Shown here: piece after piece, positions 52,134 to 60,389 of the stretch | Layout of the letters: each line of letters opens with the position of its first letter | How positions within the stretch are numbered: position 1 is the first letter of the stretch | From: Mycobacterium triplex | Lineage (GTDB): Bacteria; Actinomycetota; Actinomycetes; Mycobacteriales; Mycobacteriaceae | Direction: 5' to 3' | Length of the DNA stretch: 64,000 bases | NCBI RefSeq assembly: GCF_000689255.1 | Contig: NZ_HG964446.1 | Span: 635,330 to 699,329, forward strand | Program-made: the position numbers and the translations under genes | Notes under the pieces: model-generated | Database searches by the model: none | Seen by the model: the letters and a program-made list of their open reading frames with translations, nothing else | Told to the model about the DNA's origin: nothing

Positions 52134-52922
52134 ATGCAAATGACGGGTAATACCGTTCTGGTCACCGGCGGTGGCAGCGGGATCGGCCGCGGTCTCGCGG
52201 AGTCGCTGCATCGGCTCGGCAACCAGGTCGTGATCGCGGGCCGTCGTCGTGAGCTGCTGCGGGCCGTCGTCGAGGCCAACCCAGGCATCGGCTACCTGCC
52301 GCTGGACCAATCCGACGCGGCCGACGTCAGGCGGTTCGCGGTCGAGCTGACCGACCGCTACCCGAACTTCAACGTCTTGATCAACAACGCCGGAACTCAA
52401 CGCGTCGAGGACCTCACCGCCAGCAACGCCGGCGCGGCGGAACAGAGCATCGCGATCAACCTGATGGGCCCGATCCGCCTCATCTCGACATTGCTCCCGG
52501 CGCTGCTGCGAAAGCCGCGCGCGGCGATCCTCAACGTGACGTCGGGCCTGGCATTCATGCCCAGTGCGCTCACGCCGACCTACTGCGCCTCCAAAGCCGC
52601 ACTGCACTCCTACACGCAGTCGCTGCGGTTCCAGCTTCGCGACACCGCGGTCCAGGTCATCGAGATCATTCCGCCGCATGTGCAGACCGCGCTGCAGGGG
52701 GAGCGCGGATTCGACCCGCGGGCGATGCCGTTGGATGACTACATCGCCGAGACGATGGCACTGCTGCAGTCGCAGCCGCAGGCCGAGGAGATCGTGGTGG
52801 AGCGGGTCAAGAACTTTCGCTACGCCGAACGCGATGGCACCTATCAGGAGATCTATCCGGCCTTCAACGAGGCGATCACGGCGTGGCTGCGCGGCGCGGG
52901 CAGCAGCCAGGGAGCCCACTGA
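52134..52922 (+). CDS. SDR oxidoreductase, DltE-like
   Basis: A 262-residue SDR: VTGGGSGIGRG loop, NNAGTQR, Ser in NVTSGLAFMP, and YCASKAAL. The distinct end (PLDDYIAETMALLQSQPQAE, then NFRYAERDGTYQEIYPAFN) fits the DltE-like group. The ATG at 52134 has GAGGAG nearby and is preferred over the GTG at 52119. It precedes the adenylating enzyme gene by 116 bases and may reduce an aldehyde or ketone from that module. Confidence 0.85.
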   Translation: MQMTGNTVLVTGGGSGIGRGLAESLHRLGNQVVIAGRRRELLRAVVEANPGIGYLPLDQSDAADVRRFAVELTDRYPNFNVLINNAGTQRVEDLTASNAGAAEQSIAINLMGPIRLISTLLPALLRKPRAAILNVTSGLAFMPSALTPTYCASKAALHSYTQSLRFQLRDTAVQVIEIIPPHVQTALQGERGFDPRAMPLDDYIAETMALLQSQPQAEEIVVERVKNFRYAERDGTYQEIYPAFNEAITAWLRGAGSSQGAH

Positions 52923-53038
52923 AAACCTTGCGGTCACGCAGAATTCGCCGCGGGATGGGCTAACGTTCAGCCTTTGTATGTCCTGGCGCGGCTGAGCCCG
53001 CGTGGCGGGGTGGACCGGCATGCGACAGGATCGAGGGC

Positions 53039-54130
53039 ATGGCCGATATCGACTTTTCGTTGTTGGACGTCCCGAGATCGGCACCGGTCGAAGACGCCGA
53101 GGCCTATTTGCGTGCGGCCATCGCCTGGCACTTCGGCGAGGACACCGGCTCCGCGTTTTGGCTCCGGACCGCCAAGACGCTGGACTTCGACCCGTTGACC
53201 GATATCAAGACCTTCGCCGATCTGCGCTTGTTTCCGAACCTGCTCAGTGAGCTGCGCAAGGTGCCGGTCGAGGATCTGATCCCGCGCGGCTACGGTTCAC
53301 CGCCGCCGGTGCCGCAGGTCTTCGAATCCGGTGGTACCACCGGGGCTCCGAAACGTACTGCGCAACTTCCGGATTGGGTCGCGCAAGTCATCGAATGGCA
53401 AACCGAGGACTTCGCCACCGGCGGCTTTCAGCGCGGCCGGGGCTTCCTGTGCCTGATGCCGAGTGGCCCGCACGGCGTGGGTTTCTTCTCGCGGCTGGTC
53501 GCCGACCGGCTGGGTTCGGCGTTTCATGCGATCGACATCGATCCCCGCTGGGTGAAGAAGATCGCCGCGCGCAATGCCGCCGGTGAGGTGGCGGCCTATG
53601 TCGACCACGTCCTCGAGCAGGCGGCACACGTCCTGCAGACACAGAACGTCGCGAATCTACACGCCACTCCGCCGTTGCTCGAGGCGATTGCCCGCGACGA
53701 CGGCCTGGTGGACTTGGTAAACGCCAAGATTCGCTACCTGCTGCTCAGCGGCGCGCACGTGGATGCCGATACGCTGGACCTGCTGCGCGACATCTTCCCG
53801 GATACGACGATCACGATGGCATTCGGCAGCACGATGATTCTGTCGCAGGCTGTCACCCGAGTCGATGGTGACGCGTTCGTTTTCGACCCGCGCACACCCT
53901 ACGTCGTGTTCTGGGTAGTCGATCCCGACACCGGTGAGCAGGTGCCCTACGGACAGCTCGGCCAGGTGGTGATGAACCACATCAGCAAGGGCATGTTCCT
54001 GCCGAACAACCTGGAGCGCGACATGGCGATCCGGATGCCCGGGCCCGCAGGGCAACTCAGCGACTCGGTCAGCGCGGTACGGCCGGTCGCCACTTTCGAG
54101 GGCGAGGCCGTCATCGAGGGTGTCTACTGA
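53039..54130 (+). CDS. AMP-binding acyl-activating enzyme, LuxE/EhpF-like
   Basis: A 363-residue ANL-superfamily adenylating protein, much shorter than a FadD. The adenylate loop is FESGGTTGAPKR near residue 97; then MAFGSTMILS and DPDTGEQVPYGQLGQVV follow. The usual C-terminal CoA-ligase lobe is missing. This architecture is that of the LuxE acyl-protein synthetase or of EhpF from phenazine (griseoluteate) biosynthesis. It should form an acyl-adenylate or acyl-enzyme that a partner reductase uses. The following gene overlaps by 11 bases (or lies one base away) and encodes a LuxC/EhpG-like reductase. Confidence 0.78.
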   Translation: MADIDFSLLDVPRSAPVEDAEAYLRAAIAWHFGEDTGSAFWLRTAKTLDFDPLTDIKTFADLRLFPNLLSELRKVPVEDLIPRGYGSPPPVPQVFESGGTTGAPKRTAQLPDWVAQVIEWQTEDFATGGFQRGRGFLCLMPSGPHGVGFFSRLVADRLGSAFHAIDIDPRWVKKIAARNAAGEVAAYVDHVLEQAAHVLQTQNVANLHATPPLLEAIARDDGLVDLVNAKIRYLLLSGAHVDADTLDLLRDIFPDTTITMAFGSTMILSQAVTRVDGDAFVFDPRTPYVVFWVVDPDTGEQVPYGQLGQVVMNHISKGMFLPNNLERDMAIRMPGPAGQLSDSVSAVRPVATFEGEAVIEGVY

Positions 54131-55529
54131 CGTGGGTGGCGAAACATCCGGTGTGGCTGCTGATTTAGTGCTGCTCGACGCGCTCGGGCCCGGGGGCGAG
54201 TACCGGACCCGCAACCGCGAGATCGTCACCACCACGGCCGGGGTGCCGGTCGCCGAGTTGAGTCTGGTGCCGCCGCTGTATGTATCGCGCACCATCGCCG
54301 CGCAGCGCAAGGTCGCGCCACTGCCGGCCGCGGAGCGGGAAAAGACGTTGGCCGCCGCCGCCGAAATCTTTGCGAGCGCGGAAATCGGCGGCCTGGGGTT
54401 CGACACGTATGTCGAACTGGCCAGCCGGATTTCGGGAGTGCCGATTGCCGTCACCCGCGCCGGGGCCCGCGCCGTGGCGGACGCGGTAGCGCACGCATTC
54501 GACGCGGTGCGACCGGCCCAGCCGACCGGCGCGGCCCGCGACTGGCGCGAGGAACGCACCCGCGCCGGCGGTGCGGTCTGGACGCGGCGCGGCGAGGTGT
54601 TCGCCGTGCACGCCGCCGGAAACGGCCCGGGTGTGCACGGGTTGTGGCCCCAAGCGCTCGCCCTGGGCTACCGGGTCGCGGTGCGCCCGTCCCGGCGTGA
54701 ACCGCTCACCGGGCACCGCCTGGTTAGTGCCTTGCGCCAAGCCGGCTTTCGGTACGAGGACGCCGTCTTTCTGCCCACCGATCACGCCTGCGCCGACGAG
54801 ATCATTCGCTGCGCCGATCTCGCCATGGTGTACGGCGGCCAGGACGTCGTCGACAAATACGCCGTCGATCCGACGGTGATGGTGAACGGACCGGGCCGGG
54901 CCAAGATCCTGATCACCGCCGATCGTGATTGGCGCGACCACCTCGACCTGATCGTCGACTCGATCGCGAATCTGGGTGGTATGGCGTGTGTCAACGCCAC
55001 CGCCGTGCTCTACGAGGGCGACCCGGCCCCGCTGGCCGCGGCGGTTGCCGAGAAGTTGGCGGCGATCGAACCGCTGCCCACCGAGGACGAGCGGGCGATC
55101 CTGCCCACCCAGCCCGTGGAAAAGGCTCAGGCGCTCGCCGACTATCTGGCGGCCAAGGCCGCCGGCACCACCGCGCTGCTCGGCGCCGATCAGGTCGTCG
55201 CCGCGGTGGGCGACGGCTATGCGGCCCTGCGGCCGGCCGTGTACCTGCTGACCGAACCCGACGTCGACAAGATCAACACCGAACTGGCGTTCCCGTGTGT
55301 GTGGGTGTCGCCGTGGTCGCGCGCCGACGGCCTGGTGCCGCTGCGAAAATCCTTGGTGGTCAACGTGATTACCGGCGACGACGACCTGATCGACGGTCTG
55401 CTCGGTGACCCGACGATCAGCAACGTCTACCGCGGAAACCATCCGACATATTACGGGGCACCCGAGATCCCGCACGACGGATTCCTGGCCGACGCGCTGA
55501 TGCGTAACAAGGGTTTCATTCGGGATTAG
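54120..55529 (+). CDS. acyl reductase of the aldehyde-dehydrogenase superfamily, LuxC/EhpG-like
   Basis: A 469-residue ALDH-superfamily protein. The nucleotide region is [20 protein letters not shown] and the likely catalytic Cys is in [17 protein letters not shown] (about residue 285). The GTG at 54120 overlaps the activating-enzyme gene by 11 bases; the GTG at 54132 is an alternative. With the preceding gene it would reduce a carboxylic acid to an aldehyde through an activated acyl, as LuxCE does for fatty acids or EhpFG is proposed to do for a phenazine acid. The substrate is unknown. The stop shares TTAG with rpsR2. Confidence 0.8.
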   Translation: MSTDVGGETSGVAADLVLLDALGPGGEYRTRNREIVTTTAGVPVAELSLVPPLYVSRTIAAQRKVAPLPAAEREKTLAAAAEIFASAEIGGLGFDTYVELASRISGVPIAVTRAGARAVADAVAHAFDAVRPAQPTGAARDWREERTRAGGAVWTRRGEVFAVHAAGNGPGVHGLWPQALALGYRVAVRPSRREPLTGHRLVSALRQAGFRYEDAVFLPTDHACADEIIRCADLAMVYGGQDVVDKYAVDPTVMVNGPGRAKILITADRDWRDHLDLIVDSIANLGGMACVNATAVLYEGDPAPLAAAVAEKLAAIEPLPTEDERAILPTQPVEKAQALADYLAAKAAGTTALLGADQVVAAVGDGYAALRPAVYLLTEPDVDKINTELAFPCVWVSPWSRADGLVPLRKSLVVNVITGDDDLIDGLLGDPTISNVYRGNHPTYYGAPEIPHDGFLADALMRNKGFIRD

Positions 55530-55783
55530 CCGGCGTTGATGTAGGGCAACAGCGCCATCTCGCGGGCATTCCGGATCGCGGTAACGACTTGCCGTTGCTG
55601 CTGCACCGTCAGGCCGGTGACACGGCGGGACCGGATCCGGCCGCGCTCGGAGAGGAACATCCGCAACGTCGTAATGTCTTTGTAGTCGACGTATTTGAGC
55701 CCGAGGCTGGCCAGCAAGTTCTTTTTCTCCTCGGCCGACCAAGTTCGGGCCGGGCGGGTCTTGGACTTCGAACTGCCGGCCAT
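55526..55783 (-). CDS. rpsR2: 30S ribosomal protein S18, zinc-free paralogue
   Basis: An 85-residue S18. The core ([20 protein letters not shown], then [20 protein letters not shown]) is standard. The N-terminal Cys pairs present in the zinc-binding S18 are absent; the protein has no Cys at all. In mycobacteria this C-minus form replaces the zinc form during zinc starvation. It is the last gene of the rpmB2-rpmG1-rpsN2-rpsR2 run and begins one base from the rpsN2 stop. Confidence 0.95.
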   Translation of the reverse strand: MAGSSKSKTRPARTWSAEEKKNLLASLGLKYVDYKDITTLRMFLSERGRIRSRRVTGLTVQQQRQVVTAIRNAREMALLPYINAG

Positions 55784-56089
55784 CTACCAACTCGCCTTTC
55801 GTATGCCGGGCAGCTGCCCTTCGTGTGCCAGCTCGCGCATCCGCACCCGGGACAGCCCGAACTTGCGCAGGTGCCCGCGCGGGCGACCGTCGACCGCATC
55901 GCGGTTGCGCACCCGCACCGCGCTGGCGTCGCGCGGCTGCCGGGCCAGCGCCTGCTGCGCCGCCATCCGCTGGTCGGGCGTGCTCGCCGGCGACCGGATG
56001 ATCTGCTTGAGCAGGTCCCGACGCTCGGCGTAGCGGGCGACGATCGCGCGACGCTGCTCGTTCTTGACGATCTTGGATTTCTTGGCCAT
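55784..56089 (-). CDS. rpsN2: 30S ribosomal protein S14, zinc-free paralogue
   Basis: A 101-residue S14 of the long type ([20 protein letters not shown], then [20 protein letters not shown] and [19 protein letters not shown]). It has no CxxC motif, unlike the 61-residue zinc form. Length matches the C-minus S14 (RpsN2) of mycobacteria. It abuts rpmG1 upstream and rpsR2 downstream without gaps. Confidence 0.95.
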   Translation of the reverse strand: MAKKSKIVKNEQRRAIVARYAERRDLLKQIIRSPASTPDQRMAAQQALARQPRDASAVRVRNRDAVDGRPRGHLRKFGLSRVRMRELAHEGQLPGIRKASW

Positions 56090-56254
56090 TCAGCGTTCCT
56101 CCCGGAACTCGACGTGGCGACGCACCACCGGGTCGTACTTGCGCAGCGTGAGCCGGTCGGGGTCGTTGCGCCGGTTCTTGCGGGTGATGTAGGTGTAGCC
56201 GGTGCCCGCCGTCGAGCGCAGCTTGACGATGGGCCGAATCTCGTTGCGCGCCAT
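56090..56254 (-). CDS. rpmG1: 50S ribosomal protein L33, zinc-free paralogue
   Basis: A 54-residue L33 ([20 protein letters not shown], then [20 protein letters not shown]). No Cys is present, so it cannot hold the zinc of the C-plus form. The start ATG overlaps the rpmB2 stop by one base (TGATG), which excludes the longer open frame reaching 56407. Part of the zinc-scarcity ribosomal operon. Confidence 0.93.
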   Translation of the reverse strand: MARNEIRPIVKLRSTAGTGYTYITRKNRRNDPDRLTLRKYDPVVRRHVEFREER

Positions 56255-56490
56255 CAGATGCGCCGGCCTTCCCGGCGCAGCCGCGCGACGACGGCCTCGA
56301 TGCCGTCGCGGTCGATCACCCTGATGCCCTTGGCGCTCACGCGCAGCGTGATGCGCCTGCCCTCCGACGGCAGGCAATACGTCTTGGTCTGAATGTTGGG
56401 CGACCACCGACGCGAAGTTCGCCGATGCGAGTGCGACACCGAGTTGCCGAAACCCACTGTGCGGCCGGTGACCTGACAGTGCATGGACAT
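56254..56490 (-). CDS. rpmB2: 50S ribosomal protein L28, zinc-scarcity paralogue
   Basis: A 78-residue L28 ([20 protein letters not shown], then [20 protein letters not shown]). Two isolated Cys residues remain, but there is no CxxC pair. Its length equals the mycobacterial C-minus RpmB2. It is the first gene of the operon; a Zur-like box lies 37 bases upstream of its ATG. An internal ATG at codon 3 is an alternative start. Confidence 0.93.
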   Translation of the reverse strand: MSMHCQVTGRTVGFGNSVSHSHRRTSRRWSPNIQTKTYCLPSEGRRITLRVSAKGIRVIDRDGIEAVVARLRREGRRI

Positions 56491-56526
56491 GACGCCTCCT
56501 CTCTTCGGCCGGCCCGCGCGCGGTTA

Positions 56527-56543
56527 TTGAAAATCATTTTCGA
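56527..56543. promoter_or_regulatory. Zur-like box 1 (ribosomal operon side)
   Basis: TTGAAAAT-C-ATTTTCGA is a 17-base dyad with one mismatched pair, 37 bases upstream of the rpmB2 ATG. Its A/T-rich TGAAAAT/ATTTTCA pattern is the style of mycobacterial Zur sites, and the genes are of the type derepressed when zinc is low. Confidence 0.8.
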
Positions 56544-56581
56544 CAAGGCCTCGCCCGCACTGTACCGTGGCGGCTGCATTA

Positions 56582-56598
56582 TTGAAAATCATTTGCAA
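56582..56598. promoter_or_regulatory. Zur-like box 2 (CobW gene side)
   Basis: TTGAAAAT-C-ATTTGCAA, a second 17-base dyad sharing 15 of 17 bases with box 1, ends 12 bases before the ATG of the CobW-like gene and nearly touches its ribosome site AAGGAG. Centre-to-centre distance to box 1 is 55 bases. Each divergent transcription unit thus has its own box. Confidence 0.8.
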
Positions 56599-56610
56599 TA
56601 AGGAGTGGGC

Positions 56611-57804
56611 ATGCGGACCCCGGTGGTGCTGGTAGCGGGTCAGGGTGACACCGACGCGGTGACGGGGGCGTTCCTGCGCCGGCCCGGAACCGTGGTCGTC
56701 GAGCATCGATTCGACGGACACGTGGTACGGCGGACGACGGCCATGCTGTGCAAGGGCGAACTCACCACCGCCGGGGACGCACTGGAGCTGGCACACGGGT
56801 GTGTGTCCTGCACCGTGCGCAACGACCTGCTGACACTGCTGCGCAAACTGGCCCGCCACGACGGGGTCGAGCGGATCGTCGTACATCTGTCGCAATGGCT
56901 GGAACCCGAGCCCATCTGCGTCGCGATCAACCACGTCCGGGTGCGGATCGGTCCCGGCTACCCCGACGGCCCGGCCGCCCTGGATGTGGCGATCGCCGGG
57001 GTGGTGACGTGCATCGACTCCCACAGCTGGCTCACCCGCGCGCTCGGGGACGCCCTGCTGCCGGACGGACGCACGACGGCACAGGTCGTCGTCGGCCAGG
57101 CCGAGTTCGCCGACCTGCTGGTGCTGACCCGTCCCGAGCCGGTGACGCTGGCCGTGTTGCGCCGGCTTGCGCCGCGGGCGCGGATCACCGTGGGGCTCGA
57201 ACGCGTCGACATGGCGCTGGCCAATCTGGAGGACGACTCGCGACGTGGCCGCAGCGATCATCCGCACGGCTGGCTGCTCGCCGGGCGCCCGCCGCTGGGC
57301 GCCGACGGGCCCGTGCGAATCGTCGAGTTCAACGCCCGCCGCCCGTTTCACCCCGAGCGCTTGCACGCCGCGGTGGACCTGCTGCTGACCGGCGTGGTGC
57401 GCGCCCGCGGGCGGCTGTGGCTGGCCAGCCGACCGGACCAGGTCATGTGGCTGGAGTCCGCCGGCGGCGGCCTACGGGTCGCCGGTGCCGGGAAGTGGCT
57501 GGCGGCCATGACCACGCACGAGGCGGCCAACGTCGACGCCCAACGGCGCCTGTTCGCCGAGCTGCAGTGGGAATACCGGTTCGGCGACCGGCACACCGCG
57601 ATGACGGTGCTGGTCTGCGGCGGGCAACCCCCCGACATTCTCGACGCCCTGCACGGGGCGCTGCTGACCGACGCGGAAATGGCGCAACCGCGGGAGTGGG
57701 GCGGCTATCCCGACCCGTTCGGCGATTGGCACGAGGACCCCTGCGACGAAACCTCCGGCGCGACCGACGAAGTCGCGTCCGACTCCGAGCGTCGCGAATC
57801 GTGA
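56611..57804 (+). CDS. CobW/COG0523-family protein, Rv0106-like
   Basis: A 397-residue protein. The position of the Walker A loop reads AGQGDTDAVT (residues 9-18), without the GKT/GKS of GTP-binding G3E proteins, and the metal motif CxCC is reduced to CVSC (Cys64, Cys67). The C-terminal CobW domain is intact (VRIVEFNARRPFHPERLHAA, then LWLASRPDQVMWLESAGGG). The ATG at 56611 has AAGGAG five bases upstream. It resembles M. tuberculosis Rv0106 and, from memory, the M. smegmatis zinc-scarcity factor Mrf that helps ribosome hibernation. Zur control and the ribosomal neighbours fit a zinc-starvation role. Confidence 0.88.
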   Translation: MRTPVVLVAGQGDTDAVTGAFLRRPGTVVVEHRFDGHVVRRTTAMLCKGELTTAGDALELAHGCVSCTVRNDLLTLLRKLARHDGVERIVVHLSQWLEPEPICVAINHVRVRIGPGYPDGPAALDVAIAGVVTCIDSHSWLTRALGDALLPDGRTTAQVVVGQAEFADLLVLTRPEPVTLAVLRRLAPRARITVGLERVDMALANLEDDSRRGRSDHPHGWLLAGRPPLGADGPVRIVEFNARRPFHPERLHAAVDLLLTGVVRARGRLWLASRPDQVMWLESAGGGLRVAGAGKWLAAMTTHEAANVDAQRRLFAELQWEYRFGDRHTAMTVLVCGGQPPDILDALHGALLTDAEMAQPREWGGYPDPFGDWHEDPCDETSGATDEVASDSERRES

Positions 57805-57942
57805 ACTGACACCGCATCGGCCTGCAGCCGGTACCGGGGGTTCGGCCGGTGCCCGCGGTCTGGTAGCTGTAGGTTACGAGTCGCAAAGCGTTGGGAAAGC
57901 AGCGCTGCACCAGGACTCGGCACGCCTCTCGGTGAATGCGGT

Positions 57943-58833
57943 GTGAAGGTGAACTTGATAGGCCAGGCCTTTAAGACGGCGACGGACCGGTTGGCCAACC
58001 CCGCGCGGGTCGCGGATCCAGACAAGCTGCGCGCCGCGGTTTCGGGCAAGACGGTACTGGTCACCGGCGCGTCATACGGAATCGGGGAGGCGACTGCCCG
58101 CCGACTGGCCGCCGCCGGCGCGACCGTGCTGGTCGTCGCGCGATCGGCCGAACGGCTCGACGATCTCGCCGCGGCGATCAACGCCGGCGGCGGGCACGCC
58201 GTCGCCTACCCGACGGACCTGAGTGATGAGGCCGCCGTCCACGTGCTGACCAAGCAGATCACCGAGAACCACGGCCCCCTCGACATCGTGGTCAGCAATG
58301 CCGGAAAATCGCTGCGCCGTTCGCTGCATCAGCAATACGACCGCCCGCACGATTTCCAGCGCACCATCGACATCAACTACCTGGGGCCGATCTGGCTGCT
58401 GCTGGGACTGCTGCCGGCCATGCGGGAAAACGGCGGTGGCCACATCGTGAACGTGTCGAGCGTCGGCGTGCGGGTGGTGCCCGGCCCGCAATGGGGTGCC
58501 TACCAGGCGTCCAAGGGCGCGTTCGATCGTTGGCTGCGCAGCGTGGCGCCGGAACTGCACGCCGACGGCGTTGCTGTCACGTCGGTCTACTTCGCGCTGG
58601 TTCGAACGCGGATGATCGCGCCGACGCCGATCCTGGGCCGGCTGCCCGGTCTGTCCCCCGGCCAGGCCGCCGATGTCATCGCCAAGGCGGTCGTCGAGCG
58701 CCCGCGTACCGTCGAACCGCCGTGGGTGTTTCCGGCCGAGCTGGCTTCGGTGCTGCTGGCCGGCCCGGCGGACTGGGCGGCCCGGTTATGGCATCGCCAC
58801 TTCTTCGCCGCTGGCCGAAAGGCGGACGGATGA
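57943..58833 (+). CDS. SDR oxidoreductase coupled to a FadD
   Basis: A 296-residue SDR with a GTG start. About 35 residues precede the cofactor loop VTGASYGIG; NAGKSLRRS, Ser in NVSSVGVRV and YQASK follow. The C-terminus has PGPxxW-like hydrophobic segments (VFPAELASVLLAGPADWAAR) that may attach to the membrane. The stop overlaps the FadD start as ATGA, so both enzymes act together, probably on a lipid ketone or alcohol. Confidence 0.87.
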   Translation: MKVNLIGQAFKTATDRLANPARVADPDKLRAAVSGKTVLVTGASYGIGEATARRLAAAGATVLVVARSAERLDDLAAAINAGGGHAVAYPTDLSDEAAVHVLTKQITENHGPLDIVVSNAGKSLRRSLHQQYDRPHDFQRTIDINYLGPIWLLLGLLPAMRENGGGHIVNVSSVGVRVVPGPQWGAYQASKGAFDRWLRSVAPELHADGVAVTSVYFALVRTRMIAPTPILGRLPGLSPGQAADVIAKAVVERPRTVEPPWVFPAELASVLLAGPADWAARLWHRHFFAAGRKADG

Positions 58834-60389
58834 CCGACGGTGTGGTCGCCACGACGGCCCGGGCCCTGGTGTCGTCGCGGCTGCTGAGCGTGCCCACCCC
58901 GATCGCGGTGCTGCGGCTGATCCGCGAGGTGTATCGCGGCGGCACCAACCTGTGCACGCTGTTGGCCGTCGCGGCGGCGCGCTGGCCGGAGCGCACGGCG
59001 ATTATCGACGACGACGGCGCGCTGAGCTACCGCGAACTGCAGTCCAAGACCGAGGCGCTCGCCCACGAGCTGGTCCGCGACGGCGCCGGCCCCGGCGAGG
59101 CCGTCGGAATCATGTGCCGCAACGGCCGGGACTTCGCGGCATCGGTGTTCGCCGCGGCCCTGGTCGGTGCGGACGTGGTGCTGGTGAACACGGAGTTCCG
59201 CGCCACTGCCCTGGCAACTGCGTTGGGGTCGCATCAGGTACGAAACATGTTCTGCGACAACGAGTTCGCCGAGCGGGTCAGCGATGCCGCGCCCGCGGTG
59301 GACGTTATCGACCCGGCGACCGTGCAGAGCCGGCCGGGCACGCCGCGACCGCGCGTTTTCGAGTCCGGCCGACTCATCCTGCTGACCTCGGGCACCACCG
59401 GTACGCCAAAGGGCGTACCGCGACTGCCGCGGATGAGTTCGGGAGTGGGCGTCGGCATGACGATTCTGGAGCGCACGGGGCTGCGCGTCGGATCGCGAAT
59501 CGCGGTGGCGGTACCGATGTTTCACGGCTTGGGCCTGGGCATGCTGATGCTCACGATCAGCCTGGGCGGTACGGTTCTGACGCATCGGCGGTTCGATGCC
59601 GAGGCGACGCTGGCCCAGGCATCGCTGCAGCGCGCCGATGCGCTCAGCGTGGTCCCGATCATGCTGGCGCGCATCATGGACTTGCCGAAACGGGTACGTA
59701 TGCGAAACCCGTTGTCGTTGCGGGTTGTGATATCCAGCGGCGATCGGCTCGATCCCAGCCTCGCCAGCCGTTTCATGGACGCCTACGGCGAAATCCTTTA
59801 CAACGGATACGGTTCCACCGAAGTCGGAATCGGGGCGTTGGCAACACCTTTCGAGCTACGCCATGCCCCGGACACGGTCGGACGGCCGGTGGCGGGGTGC
59901 CCGGTTCGTATCTTCGACAAGACCGGCAGGGCCGTCGGGCCGCGGGTTACCGGCCGCATCTTCGTGGGCGGCGAGCTGATGACCAAGGGCTACATCGGCG
60001 GTGGCGCCAAGACGGTCATCGACCAGATGACCAGCACCGGGGACATGGGCTATCTGGACAACTCGGGCCGGCTCTACATCGTTGGCCGGGAGGACGACAT
60101 GATCGTGTCGGGCGGTGAGAACGTGTATCCGCGGGCGCTGGAAAACGCGCTCGCCGGGCATCCCGACGTCGCCGAGAACGCGGTCGTGGGGGTGCCCGAC
60201 GAACAGTTCGGCCGCCGACTGGCCGCATTCGTCGTTGCCCGCAATCAGCGGGAGATCGACGTGGCGGCGCTACGAGAGTACTTGAAGGGCAAGGTCTCTC
60301 GCTTCGAACAGCCCCGAGACATTCATGTCGTCGACAGCATTCCGCGCAACCCCGCCGGCAAGGTCATCCGCAAGGAGCTGTCGGGCTAA
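58830..60389 (+). CDS. acyl-CoA synthetase (FadD)
   Basis: A 519-residue ANL ligase. The adenylation loop LTSGTTGTPKGVP is near residue 190, A5-like YNGYGSTEVG near 325, STGDMGYLDNSGRLYIVGRE near 405, and the C-terminal Lys in NPAGKVIRKEL. The order and the long N-terminus (TARALVSSRLLSVPTPIAVL) match mycobacterial FadD12-like enzymes, but the orthologue is not certain. ATGA overlap with the SDR. The stop shares CTAA with the convergent lipoprotein gene at 60386-60389. Confidence 0.87.
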   Translation: MTDGVVATTARALVSSRLLSVPTPIAVLRLIREVYRGGTNLCTLLAVAAARWPERTAIIDDDGALSYRELQSKTEALAHELVRDGAGPGEAVGIMCRNGRDFAASVFAAALVGADVVLVNTEFRATALATALGSHQVRNMFCDNEFAERVSDAAPAVDVIDPATVQSRPGTPRPRVFESGRLILLTSGTTGTPKGVPRLPRMSSGVGVGMTILERTGLRVGSRIAVAVPMFHGLGLGMLMLTISLGGTVLTHRRFDAEATLAQASLQRADALSVVPIMLARIMDLPKRVRMRNPLSLRVVISSGDRLDPSLASRFMDAYGEILYNGYGSTEVGIGALATPFELRHAPDTVGRPVAGCPVRIFDKTGRAVGPRVTGRIFVGGELMTKGYIGGGAKTVIDQMTSTGDMGYLDNSGRLYIVGREDDMIVSGGENVYPRALENALAGHPDVAENAVVGVPDEQFGRRLAAFVVARNQREIDVAALREYLKGKVSRFEQPRDIHVVDSIPRNPAGKVIRKELSG

